From NCBI GenBank assembly GCA_002407845.1, contig DHPK01000004.1:63171-70152 (forward strand): a stretch of DNA of 6,982 nt, read 5' to 3'. How positions within the stretch are numbered: the first letter of the stretch is position 1; each line of letters opens with the position of its first letter. The translations under genes and the position numbers were made by a program. Positions 1 to 6,629 of this stretch are shown piece after piece. This DNA is from Leptolinea sp. UBA5366 (GTDB lineage Bacteria; Chloroflexota; Anaerolineae; Anaerolineales; Anaerolineaceae). The notes under the pieces are model-generated. The model was not told the DNA's origin, made no database searches, and worked only from the letters and a program-made list of their open reading frames with translations.

Positions 1-480
1 GTGACCCTGTTCGCGCGTGCTGCCGATCACGAAACTGTTTTCTTCCTTCTTTGGCTTAAAAACCTCCTGCACATCGAAAGCAGTCGCCATTCTGACCGGC
101 GCCTGATGCAATGGCAGGGTTTTCACCGGGACGGGAGAAAGATCCGTTTTTTCTCCGGCTTTGTACTCGGGATCGTCCAGCTCTCTGCCGATGTTTTGCA
201 TCAGCACGGGCAGCACTTCCATTTCTGTGAACAGCGTCTGCGCCTGCAGCAGATCGGACATTCCTTTTGGCAGCCGAGCTGTGTTTAGATCCCTTGAATA
301 ATGCGGATCAACTGCCTGCAGGCTCAAATTCACGACTAAACCGTAAAACTTGAGGTTCTGACTTTCGATCACCACGAAAGCGCCTTCCTGCACGCTTGCT
401 GCCGGAACGGTCAGACGCACAAAGATTCCTTCCTTCAGACTGCCGCTGGTTACGTAACCGATTGTCGCATCTGTCATCAT
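1..480 (-). CDS. herA: HerA-type DNA translocase ATPase, N-terminal part (gene runs off the window)
   Basis: This frame is open for 160 codons from ATG at 480 to the window edge, so only the N-terminus is present. It reads as a HAS-barrel (HerA/ATP-synthase barrel): an opening MTDATIGYVTSGSLKEGIFV, then a strand-rich stretch with VVIESQNLKFYGLVV near residues 37-50. The last residues, NSFVIGSTREQGH (148-160), match the strand that in HerA proteins comes just before the RH-x-I-x-G-x-TGSGKS Walker A segment, which would lie outside the window. HerA proteins form hexameric rings that pump DNA and work with NurA in end resection. The start overlaps the stop of the upstream HAS-barrel gene (ATGA), which implies coupled translation. 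The second ATG (475-477) is better spaced from the Shine-Dalgarno and may be the true start. The family call rests on the HAS-barrel pattern plus the adjacent nurA; the ATPase domain itself cannot be seen. Confidence 0.8.
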   Translation of the reverse strand, partial: MMTDATIGYVTSGSLKEGIFVRLTVPAASVQEGAFVVIESQNLKFYGLVVNLSLQAVDPHYSRDLNTARLPKGMSDLLQAQTLFTEMEVLPVLMQNIGRELDDPEYKAGEKTDLSPVPVKTLPLHQAPVRMATAFDVQEVFKPKKEENSFVIGSTREQGH

Positions 481-1121
481 GCATCCCTCTCTTCATTCTC
501 CGACTGCATGCTGATGTCGGCATCGCCGATCGCGCCAAGGATTGCGATCAGATCGGCGTAGTTGTCGCGCATCAGGTAGATCACCTCGTTGATAGCACGC
601 TCGGTCCAGCCGGACTGGTTGAGCGCATACTGTGCCCGCGCAGCCTGCCGGAAATGGGCTGCGAACAGTTCTCCCATCGGAACGTTGTTCACCTGCATCA
701 TGTGGCGCAGATAACCAAAACTCCCGAAAGAGGTAAACTTCCCGACCTCGGACGCGCTGCATTGGTATATTGCGTCCAGCGTCAGCGGCGGCCGCGGGGG
801 CAGCAGATGCGAAAGTACGCCACTTTCCTGAAAGCCGACAAACAGAATGCGCAGCACAATCGGCACGTTGCGGTTGATCTGCGCATCCAGCATGACCTCT
901 TCTGCCACTTCATCACTCGATGCCAACTGGCGCAGAAAACCGTCTTCCTCTATTTGGATATCCGTCACCAGTCCATAAACTTCCAGTTCGGGAGAGCGGC
1001 TGACTGGAATGCGAACCATTGTACCGAACGGCGGAATGGCGGACTCGCTCGTGCGGTACGCCACAACACATTCGCGGATGTTTGAACTCAGGATTCTGCC
1101 AAAGGCGGTTTCAGATGTCAT
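477..1121 (-). CDS. Small HAS-barrel protein encoded between NurA and HerA
   Basis: This 214-residue protein starts at an ATG preceded by GAGGA (1128-1132) 6 bases upstream. Residues about 6-105 look like a HAS-barrel: FGRILSSN at the start, a strand pair around VVAYRTSES (19-27), then FGTMVRIPV and ELEVYGLVTDIQ (32-56). A proline-rich hinge LPPRPP (107-112) leads to a mostly helical C-terminal half (about 130-200) containing YLRHMMQ and LFAAHFRQAARAQ. There is no Walker motif, nuclease motif, signal peptide or membrane segment. It sits 40 bases after the NurA gene and overlaps the HerA gene by 4 bases, so it is surely co-expressed with both. HAS-barrels in HerA mediate ring contacts and partner docking. 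A role as adaptor or clamp between nuclease and translocase is plausible but is inference. I recall similar genes beside herA in Chloroflexota, but the function is not known to me. Confidence 0.8.
   Translation of the reverse strand: MTSETAFGRILSSNIRECVVAYRTSESAIPPFGTMVRIPVSRSPELEVYGLVTDIQIEEDGFLRQLASSDEVAEEVMLDAQINRNVPIVLRILFVGFQESGVLSHLLPPRPPLTLDAIYQCSASEVGKFTSFGSFGYLRHMMQVNNVPMGELFAAHFRQAARAQYALNQSGWTERAINEVIYLMRDNYADLIAILGAIGDADISMQSENEERDA
485..490 (-). promoter_or_regulatory. Ribosome binding site of the HerA-type gene
   Basis: The minus strand reads AGAGGG inside the last codons of the HAS-barrel gene. It lies 4 bases from the first ATG (478-480) and 7 bases from the second (475-477). 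The 7-base spacing is more usual, so translation may begin at the second ATG, shortening the protein by one residue. Confidence 0.5.
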
Positions 1122-1161
1122 GATGGGTCCTCAAAACTTTCTTAATTCAGCTCGATATCGG

Positions 1162-2325
1162 TTAATAGATTCCGGATAGATCTTTAGTGCGCTGCTTTGC
1201 GGATTTATCCGGAATCGGCGCACCGCTTGCCGCCAGCTGATGCACGATCAGCGCTTTAATTTGGTCTTTTTCCTTCAGACGAACCATGGCTTCCTCATGC
1301 GCGCGATGCAATGCAAACGGATAAGGCACGCCGGGCAAGATTCGGGTTTGGGCGAACAGATGGGCATGCAGCAGGTCAATCGCTTTCGGATTCTCCGCCA
1401 CCCATTCAGGAATTTCGACGCGTGAAATTTGCGGTTCCCCAGCCTTGCCGCAATTCAGATAAAAGAACGAGATTTGGGTCTCTTCCGGCATCTGGATGAC
1501 AGAAGGAGAGATCAATTTAAAGACAGCGGAGCGCTCGCCAGGCTGCAGAAACTGAGAAAAAAAACTGCTGTCGGTTACACCTAGGGACTTTTTTTCATCT
1601 GTTCCGCGGGCATCATTGAGCAGCGCTAGCATCTCAACCACAAATTTGGAACGGGAACGATCCGTGTATCCGGCAGTAATGATTTGGTCAGCTGCCATGT
1701 CCTGTAAAACCTTATAGTAGGCGCTGATCAGCGGTTTAGCTTTTTCATGTGATTTCTGTGAGTAATAGAGCTGCAGCGGTCCATCAGTCAGGGCAAGCAC
1801 TGGATCGCCCGCGCTGGACTGTGCTGCCTCTCCGGCTATATCCGCCAGAAATCGGCGTTCAGCAACATCCCGGATCAAGGCGACCTGTTCCTCATCGGTC
1901 ATCAACTCCTGCAACTGATCATCCGGACTGTCCATCATGCGGGTTTCCGTCATGATTTTTGGGATTTCCCCGCTGCCCGGACGCATCCAGAAGACGGCGC
2001 TGTTGACCAGACCGAAACTGATTTCATCATGCCGGTTGGGGTTGATCTGCGACCCGTCAGCCGCCAGCAGGCTGATAATCTGTTCCGGCAGTTGAGGTGC
2101 AGGCAAATGGGTGTCAATGCGCTCGCTGCGCGGCAGTGCGCAGCCGCTCACTTCGACTGTCCTCAGTCTGCTTAGAAGCGCTTCGAGCAGGTCGGTTCGA
2201 TCGGCTGCCTGAGAAAAGGAACGGCTGATGAGCTTGAGAGCGGCGCGGCGTTCATCCTGTTGGACAAGGATCTGGCTGCACAATGTTTTGATTTGGGGTC
2301 GGAGCTGCTCAAAATTTACAGGCAT
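1162..2325 (-). CDS. nurA: NurA-type DNA nuclease
   Basis: The 387-residue product matches the NurA family (RNase H-like fold, Mn-dependent 5'-3' exonuclease/ssDNA endonuclease) that acts with HerA in resecting DNA ends. Visible family landmarks are the first metal-binding motif LLAADGSQI (86-94, D90); the second acidic strand LALTDGPL (177-184, D181); AGYTDRSRS (218-226), where many family members have a lysine-containing segment; VTDSSFF (250-256); SFFYLN (286-291); RVEIPEWV (302-309); and the C-terminal YPFALHRAHEEA (335-346), the conserved YP..L..AH helix. Residues 1-60 are helical with charged heptads, as is usual before the catalytic domain. The length is usual for bacterial members. 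The gene lies upstream of the HAS-barrel and HerA genes in one direction, which supports the call. The ATG has GGAG only 1 base upstream, too close for a normal Shine-Dalgarno, and no better start is visible downstream. The catalytic acids are present, so the protein is probably active. Confidence 0.85.
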   Translation of the reverse strand: MPVNFEQLRPQIKTLCSQILVQQDERRAALKLISRSFSQAADRTDLLEALLSRLRTVEVSGCALPRSERIDTHLPAPQLPEQIISLLAADGSQINPNRHDEISFGLVNSAVFWMRPGSGEIPKIMTETRMMDSPDDQLQELMTDEEQVALIRDVAERRFLADIAGEAAQSSAGDPVLALTDGPLQLYYSQKSHEKAKPLISAYYKVLQDMAADQIITAGYTDRSRSKFVVEMLALLNDARGTDEKKSLGVTDSSFFSQFLQPGERSAVFKLISPSVIQMPEETQISFFYLNCGKAGEPQISRVEIPEWVAENPKAIDLLHAHLFAQTRILPGVPYPFALHRAHEEAMVRLKEKDQIKALIVHQLAASGAPIPDKSAKQRTKDLSGIY

Positions 2326-2331
2326 GCTCCA

Positions 2332-2337
2332 ATTATA
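2332..2337 (-). promoter_or_regulatory. Possible -10 box for the nurA-HAS-herA operon
   Basis: The minus strand reads a perfect TATAAT ending 6 bases before the nurA ATG. If it is used, transcription would start at or beside the A of the ATG, giving a leaderless message. No good -35 hexamer is found 16-19 bases upstream, where the sequence is GC-rich hairpin arm and loop. The call rests on one hexamer. Confidence 0.25.
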
Positions 2338-2339
2338 AT

Positions 2340-2369
2340 GGTCAGTCCGGGCGTGGGCTCAGACTGACC
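2340..2369 (-). terminator. Inverted repeat after the MFS gene: candidate terminator or operator
   Basis: GGTCAGTC and GACTGACC form a perfect 8-bp stem around a 14-base loop. The hairpin begins 19 bases after the MFS stop codon and ends 14 bases before the nurA ATG. On the minus strand it is followed by ATTATAATT, which is A/U-rich but not a run of U. It may therefore be a weak intrinsic terminator for the phosphodiesterase-transporter unit, or a protein-binding site controlling nurA, whose possible -10 box touches it. Confidence 0.4.
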
Positions 2370-2388
2370 GTCATGAATTTAGCGAAGA

Positions 2389-3648
2389 TTAAGCGTTTGT
2401 AACGGCTTCCCCGTGCTTTACCTGTGTCATGCAAATAAATGCCAGCAGAAAGCAGACCGGTGCATAGAGGAAAAGGCTGCTAAAAGTCTGGGACAGGTCG
2501 CGGATGACGCCAAACAGGATCGGGCTGGCAATCGCCGCGCTGAATGAAAAGAAGTAGTAATAACCGGTGAAAGTTCCCAGTTCGGTGTTTTTTGCCAGTT
2601 CCAGAACCATTGGCAGCGAATTGATGTTGATGCAAGCCCAGAACAGACCGCCAATTAAAAGCAGCACACGTAAAATTGTCAGATTTTCAATCATGATCAT
2701 CGGGATGAAAACGATGATCAGCCCGATCAGCCCGATTAAAATTGTGCGTTTTCTGCCGATTTTTTCAGCAACAAAACCAGACGGAACAGCGAATAAAACG
2801 AATGAGACTGAGAAAAATGCCAGCAGCATGGCAGCCTGACCGTCAGTCTGACCCAGCGAGCTGGTTGCGTAACTGGTAAAAAAGGTCTCGACCGCGTTGA
2901 ATGCGCAGAACCAGAAGAAAATCGCCAGCAGCAGGAACAGCAGGCTTTTCCGCTGCGCTTCCGGCAGCAGTTTGAAAGATTGCAGGCTGCCTTCTTTGAT
3001 GGATGATTGTTTTTTCTCTGCCGTCTCATCTTTTGAGAGCTGTTGTTCCAAGGCTGTGTTATTTTCTTTGACAAAGAGGAAAAGCACGATCACCGCGATA
3101 AACATCACGATTGTGCCCATTGTGAAAGTTGCTTCACGCCCAAATTGATCAGCAATTTTGCCCCCGATCAGGAAGGCGATGATGGATGCCAGTCCGCCCA
3201 TCAGATTGATGATCCCGTTTGCCTTGCTTCGCAGCGGTGCCGGCGTAAGATCGGGCATCAGCGCAATCATCGGCGAGCGCCAAATGGACATGATGAAGTT
3301 GAAGACGATCACAACTGCCATCAGCCCGAACAGGGTCGGCATGCGCGGGATCAGCGCAAACAGCAGCCCGCACAAAGGCGCGCCGATGATGATGAACGGC
3401 ATGCGCTTTCCGATTCGGGTGTGGGTTCGATCGCTGATTGAACCGAAGAGCGGCTGAAAAATGACGCCGAAAAAATTGTCGATCGTCATGATTGTGCCGA
3501 CTAAAGCGGAGGATGTCAGAAAATCGTTCAGGATCAGCGGGACAAAACTGTTGTAAATCGACCAGAGCAGCGAGGAGGCAAAGAAGCCCAGTCCGATCAG
3601 CAGCGTTTTCCCATAATTCAGTTGTAAGGTCTGTTTTTCTGTTGTCAT
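2389..3648 (-). CDS. MFS sugar transporter, SLC45/SUC-like
   Basis: The 419-residue protein shows about 12 membrane segments, at roughly 15-37, 46-68, 84-100, 107-123, 146-164, 175-194, then after a charged cytoplasmic loop (195-233) 235-258, 271-292, 302-320, 326-346, 360-380 and 391-408. The MFS loop 2-3 motif is present as GSISDRTHTRIGKRMPF (69-85); the SDR...RIGKR-PF form resembles SLC45/sucrose-type and related glycoside carriers. A second copy of the pattern, GFVAEKIGRKR (291-301), lies in the loop between segments 8 and 9, as expected for duplicated six-helix halves. TM4 carries RSPMIALMPDLTP (124-136), also typical of that subgroup. It should be an inner-membrane, proton- or cation-coupled importer of a small sugar or glycoside. 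The start is supported by AAGGA (3659-3663), 10 bases upstream. It lies 15 bases after the phosphodiesterase stop, so the two form one transcript. The substrate cannot be read from sequence; the neighbouring GH35 suggests a galactoside. A drug exporter is less likely given the motif and context. Confidence 0.85.
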   Translation of the reverse strand: MTTEKQTLQLNYGKTLLIGLGFFASSLLWSIYNSFVPLILNDFLTSSALVGTIMTIDNFFGVIFQPLFGSISDRTHTRIGKRMPFIIIGAPLCGLLFALIPRMPTLFGLMAVVIVFNFIMSIWRSPMIALMPDLTPAPLRSKANGIINLMGGLASIIAFLIGGKIADQFGREATFTMGTIVMFIAVIVLFLFVKENNTALEQQLSKDETAEKKQSSIKEGSLQSFKLLPEAQRKSLLFLLLAIFFWFCAFNAVETFFTSYATSSLGQTDGQAAMLLAFFSVSFVLFAVPSGFVAEKIGRKRTILIGLIGLIIVFIPMIMIENLTILRVLLLIGGLFWACININSLPMVLELAKNTELGTFTGYYYFFSFSAAIASPILFGVIRDLSQTFSSLFLYAPVCFLLAFICMTQVKHGEAVTNA

Positions 3649-3663
3649 GATGGCTTGTTCCTT

Positions 3664-4398
3664 TCAATTCAGCAAGGTTTGGCGGACACGCAAGGCGGCT
3701 GCCGGATCATTTGTGATCAGACCGTCGCAGCCTTTTTTCATCAGCGCCAGCAGATCATTTTCTTCGTTCACAGTCCAAGGCCGGACTTTGAGACCGGCTC
3801 TCTGACAGCTTTTCAGGTAGCCCGGCAGGTAAAGATTCCGGTAATAGGGATGGAGCGCGCCGGCTCCCCGAGACTTCGCATAGTGGCACGGACGCAGCAG
3901 CGGCATGGCATACAGCAGCGCGATTTCGGCGGTTGTGCCCAGATTTTTAAGCTGTGTCAGCGAGGCATGATTAAACGATGAGAAGACGATCCGCTCCTCG
4001 AGACCAAACTGTCTGACGCAGGCGAGCGCCTTCTCCTCAAGTCCGAAATATCGTTCTTTTGAGTTTTTCAATTCGATGTTGAGCTTCACTGATTCGCGCT
4101 TGATCAGGTCGAGTACCTCTTCCAGAAGCGGTGCCCGCGCCGTCTCGCCGGTGTGCCGAAACCAGGCAAAATTCAGCTGTTGAATTTCAGCCCAGTTAAG
4201 CGTTTTGACCAGATGATCCTGTCCGGTCACCCGGCTGGTGTTTTCGTCGTGGGTCACGATCACTCGACCATCCGCGCTCAAATGAACATCCAGCTCAAGT
4301 CCGTCCGCGCCCTGCTGCACGGCCAGCTCAAAGGCTTCCATCGTGTTTTCAGCCCGGTGGGCAGATGCGCCGCGGTGCGCCCAGATTTCAGTCAGCAT
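3664..4398 (-). CDS. Glycerophosphodiester phosphodiesterase (GDPD family), cytoplasmic
   Basis: The 244-residue protein has the full GDPD TIM-barrel motif set: WAHRGAS at 6-12 with catalytic H8 and R9, ENT at 17-19, GLELDVHLSADG at 33-44 with metal ligands E35 and D37, VTHDENTSR at 48-56 with the second catalytic H50, LNIELK at 106-111 with metal ligand E109, FSSFNHASL at 139-147, PWTVNE at 207-212, and the closing DGLITNDP at 225-232. The family hydrolyses glycerophosphodiesters to sn-glycerol 3-phosphate and an alcohol. The length is that of the short bacterial enzymes, and the lack of a signal peptide places it in the cytoplasm. It is first in a unit with the MFS gene, transcribed divergently from the GH35 gene. 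The start is the ATG directly before the HRG strand; the Shine-Dalgarno is weak (GAGAC region). Pairing with a permease suggests the imported compound, or its product, is a glycerophospho-linked molecule, but that is inference. The exact substrate is unknown. Confidence 0.93.
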   Translation of the reverse strand: MLTEIWAHRGASAHRAENTMEAFELAVQQGADGLELDVHLSADGRVIVTHDENTSRVTGQDHLVKTLNWAEIQQLNFAWFRHTGETARAPLLEEVLDLIKRESVKLNIELKNSKERYFGLEEKALACVRQFGLEERIVFSSFNHASLTQLKNLGTTAEIALLYAMPLLRPCHYAKSRGAGALHPYYRNLYLPGYLKSCQRAGLKVRPWTVNEENDLLALMKKGCDGLITNDPAAALRVRQTLLN

Positions 4399-4422
4399 GA
4401 TGCTGTCTCATTTTTCATCAAA

Positions 4423-4432
4423 TGCATATGCA
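4423..4432. promoter_or_regulatory. Palindrome TGCATATGCA near the phosphodiesterase transcription start
   Basis: This is a perfect 10-bp palindrome in the divergent spacer. It lies just downstream of the candidate minus-strand -10 box (4434-4439), so it would cover the predicted start of the phosphodiesterase-transporter transcript. It is a possible repressor site, but its AT-rich alternating composition means chance is not excluded. Confidence 0.3.
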
Positions 4433-4433
4433 A

Positions 4434-4462
4434 ATTATAGTTTCAAAAACCAAAAGAAAACC
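4434..4462 (-). promoter_or_regulatory. Candidate promoter of the phosphodiesterase-transporter unit
   Basis: The minus strand has a perfect TATAAT at 4439-4434, 35 bases upstream of the phosphodiesterase ATG. The hexamer 17 bases further up is GGTTTT, a poor -35 match. A start near 4427 would give a leader of about 29 bases. The -35 region falls inside the palindrome at 4456-4468, as expected for a regulated promoter. Confidence 0.4.
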
Positions 4463-4468
4463 GTTTTC
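4456..4468. promoter_or_regulatory. Palindromic operator candidate GAAAAC-C-GTTTTC between divergent promoters
   Basis: Two perfect 6-bp arms flank one central base. The site lies between the divergent sugar-gene starts and overlaps the -35 positions of both candidate promoters (minus 4457-4462, plus 4464-4469). Its size and AAAC.GTTT core resemble LacI/GalR-family operators, which commonly control GH35 and sugar permease genes. A single regulator bound here could control both arms. No regulator gene is present in the window. The binding family is inference. Confidence 0.4.
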
Positions 4469-4492
4469 ACACTTCTTTTACTTTCATACATT
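4464..4492 (+). promoter_or_regulatory. Candidate promoter of the GH35 gene
   Basis: TTTTCA (4464-4469) and TACATT (4487-4492) are separated by exactly 17 bases; each matches 4 of 6 consensus positions of a housekeeping promoter. Transcription would start near 4499, giving a short leader of about 19 bases. The -35 half overlaps the palindrome at 4456-4468. The match is weak and is supported mainly by position. Confidence 0.3.
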
Positions 4493-4517
4493 TATCAGAA
4501 TCGATTAAGATAGGCAT

Positions 4518-6590
4518 ATGGAAAAATTTTCATTCGTACCTCAATATTTGACCCGCAATGGCAGCCCTTGGTTTCCGATCATGGGCGAAATGCATTATTC
4601 GCGCACGGATCGGCGTTTTTGGGATGAGTCGATCCGGAAAATGAAGGCAGGCGGAGTTGACATCGTTTCGAGTTATGTGATCTGGAATCATCATGAGGAA
4701 ATCGAAGACGAATATGATTTTTCCGGCAATCGGGATTTGCGCACCTTTGTCGAGACGATTCAGCGCAATGGGCTCTATTTCTTTATTCGCATCGGTCCCT
4801 GGTCTCATGGCGAAGTGCGCCGTGGTGGATTCCCGGACTGGCTTTTTTCGAAGGGATTTGAACTGCGCACTAATGATCCAGCCTATTTTCAGGCGGTTGA
4901 AAAATATTATCGCAAGATCTATCAACAGGTTGAAGGACTGCTGTTAAAAGACGGCGGACCGATCATTGGCGTGCAGATTGAAAATGAGTACGGGCACTGT
5001 GGCGGCTTGACGGGAGCAGCAGGCGAAGCGCATATGCGGAGGCTGACAGCCCTGGCGAAAGAGGTTGGTTTTGATTTGCCTTACATGACTGCTACCGGCT
5101 GGGGCGGGGCGGTCACAGCCGGCTTGCTGCCGGTCATGGGCGGCTATCCGGATGCGCCATGGGATCAGCGCTCCGGCGAACTGGAACCGAGCGGTAATTT
5201 TATTTTCACCCATGAGCGCAACGATCATAACATCGGATCAGATCATCATGTCGGGTTTGGACTGAACTTTGATCCCGCCGACTTTCCTTACCTGACGGCA
5301 GAATTAGGAGGCGGATTGCAGGTCACCTATCAGCGCCGTCCTGTGGCGACCGCACGAGATATCGGCGCAATGTCACTGGCAAAATTGGGTTCCGGCGTTA
5401 GCTTACTCGGCTATTATATGTATCACGGTGGGACCAATCCGACCGGAAAACGCACCAGCCTTCAGGAATCCCGGGCAGCCGGTGACATTTGCGATGTGCC
5501 GGTTCATTCTTATGATTTCCGGGCGCCGATTCGCGAGTTTGGACAAATTTCGGATAGTTATCGCGAGTTGAAACTGCTGACACTCTTCCTGAAAGATTTT
5601 GGGGAAGAACTCTGCCGAATGCCAGCAGCCTTGCCTGAGAGCAATCCGCTCAATCCGCAGAACCTGACCGACTTGCGGACTGCGGTACGGAGCGACGGCA
5701 AGCGAGGATATCTATTCGTCAATAATTATCAGCGGCGGCAGGTGATGGCTGATCATGAACGCACTGTTTTGACGGTTTCAGCAGATGGGGAAGAGCTGCA
5801 TTTCCCGTCAATGGACATCCGGAATGGCGACTTTTTCTTCCTGCCTTTTAACCTGCCAGTCGGAAACGGAACAATCAGAACGGCAAATGCAACACCGCTT
5901 TGCCGTCTGAATGATGACGCAACCGTTTTTTACACGGATCAGAAACCTGTTTTTGAATTTTCTGCCCCACTGGAGGGTCATAAACTGATTGTTTTGATGC
6001 GCGATCAGGCGAAAAATGCTTTAAAATGCACGATTGACCAGCGTCAGTATCTGATCTTGACGGATGGGTTGGCACTGATGGATCACGATGCTATCACGCT
6101 GCATTCCTGGGGCGTCCCATCCTTTTCTGTCACGCCTGATCTGCCGGCGGTCCCAGTAGGTTTCGAAAAGGTATCCTCCTCAAATGAATTTCAGACTTAT
6201 CGCTCACTGACGCCAGAAAAATATGTGAATCCACGGCAAATTTCATTTCAGCAAACTCATGCTGACGCGGAAAAAATCCGGTATGAGATTGTATTAGATT
6301 ATCCGGAAGGCATTAGCGACTGCCTGCTTGAAATCACCTATGTGGGAAATACCGCTGTGGCAGCGACTGACACTGCGGTGATTACGGACGATTTTTATGC
6401 CGGTCCTCCCTGGCAGATTGGACTCAAGGCTGCCGGTTTCCCGAAACGCATTTGGATTGAAATTCAACCGCTGCATCGGGATGAACCGATCTATCTGGAA
6501 AAATGGCCTGAATTTCAGGAGGAAACGGTTGGAGAGATTAAATCGATCCGGCAATGTTTCGAGTATCAAACCAGATTAAGTTCTAAATAA
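4518..6590 (+). CDS. Family 35 glycoside hydrolase (beta-galactosidase type), cytoplasmic
   Basis: The 690-residue protein is a retaining clan GH-A enzyme. Its (beta/alpha)8 barrel spans about residues 10-360: GSPWFPIMGEMHYSR (15-29, the GH35 opening strand), MKAGGVDIVSSYVIWNHHE (42-60), RIGPWSHGEVRRGGFPDWL (91-109, equivalent to the RPGPY...GG.P.WL motif), and VQIENEYG (152-159), where E157 is the expected acid/base. YLTAELGGGLQVTYQRRP (258-275) gives E262 as the expected nucleophile, followed by GYYMYHGGTNPTG (298-310). The rest (about 380-690) looks like beta-sandwich domains, closing with PPWQIGLK and PIYLEKWPEF. It should release terminal beta-galactose from oligosaccharides or glycosides. 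There is no signal peptide, so the substrate must be imported, which fits the divergent MFS gene. The ATG is preceded only by AGG 3 bases upstream, a weak ribosome site, but the barrel starts within 15 residues, so no earlier start is needed. The specificity (galactan, lactose-like or other) is not readable. Confidence 0.92.
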   Translation: MEKFSFVPQYLTRNGSPWFPIMGEMHYSRTDRRFWDESIRKMKAGGVDIVSSYVIWNHHEEIEDEYDFSGNRDLRTFVETIQRNGLYFFIRIGPWSHGEVRRGGFPDWLFSKGFELRTNDPAYFQAVEKYYRKIYQQVEGLLLKDGGPIIGVQIENEYGHCGGLTGAAGEAHMRRLTALAKEVGFDLPYMTATGWGGAVTAGLLPVMGGYPDAPWDQRSGELEPSGNFIFTHERNDHNIGSDHHVGFGLNFDPADFPYLTAELGGGLQVTYQRRPVATARDIGAMSLAKLGSGVSLLGYYMYHGGTNPTGKRTSLQESRAAGDICDVPVHSYDFRAPIREFGQISDSYRELKLLTLFLKDFGEELCRMPAALPESNPLNPQNLTDLRTAVRSDGKRGYLFVNNYQRRQVMADHERTVLTVSADGEELHFPSMDIRNGDFFFLPFNLPVGNGTIRTANATPLCRLNDDATVFYTDQKPVFEFSAPLEGHKLIVLMRDQAKNALKCTIDQRQYLILTDGLALMDHDAITLHSWGVPSFSVTPDLPAVPVGFEKVSSSNEFQTYRSLTPEKYVNPRQISFQQTHADAEKIRYEIVLDYPEGISDCLLEITYVGNTAVAATDTAVITDDFYAGPPWQIGLKAAGFPKRIWIEIQPLHRDEPIYLEKWPEFQEETVGEIKSIRQCFEYQTRLSSK

Positions 6591-6593
6591 AGC

Positions 6594-6629
6594 CTGCTGC
6601 ATTCGCTCAGTTCAATCGAATACGAGCAG
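6594..6629 (+). terminator. Imperfect hairpin after the GH35 stop codon
   Basis: CTGCT-GC-ATTCG and CGAAT-ACG-AGCAG can pair as two 5-bp helices with an internal loop around an 11-base loop, starting 3 bases after the GH35 stop. A small GACTC-TTT-GAGTC hairpin follows directly (6629-6641). Neither is followed by a run of T, so this is only a possible transcript end. It also overlaps the end of the VOC remnant on the other strand. Confidence 0.25.

Noticed and set aside
396..1085. A 229-codon plus-strand open frame opposite the HAS-barrel and HerA genes
   Set aside because: Its residue composition is shadow-like (rich in H, R, Q and C), it resembles no family and has no ribosome site. The minus-strand genes explain the sequence.
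1153..1160. Palindrome CGATATCG between the nurA and HAS-barrel genes
   Set aside because: Eight bases is short enough to arise by chance, and there is no promoter-like context around it.
2712..2740. A short direct repeat of gatcagccc
   Set aside because: It encodes the LIGLIGLII membrane helix of the MFS protein; the repeat reflects residue choice, not a mobile or regulatory element.
3043..3441. Plus-strand open frames inside the MFS gene
   Set aside because: They are rich in D, H, Q and R with no hydrophobic core, the expected complement of membrane-segment codons.
4530..4925. A 131-codon minus-strand frame inside the GH35 gene
   Set aside because: It lies fully antisense to conserved catalytic-barrel coding and has no family features.
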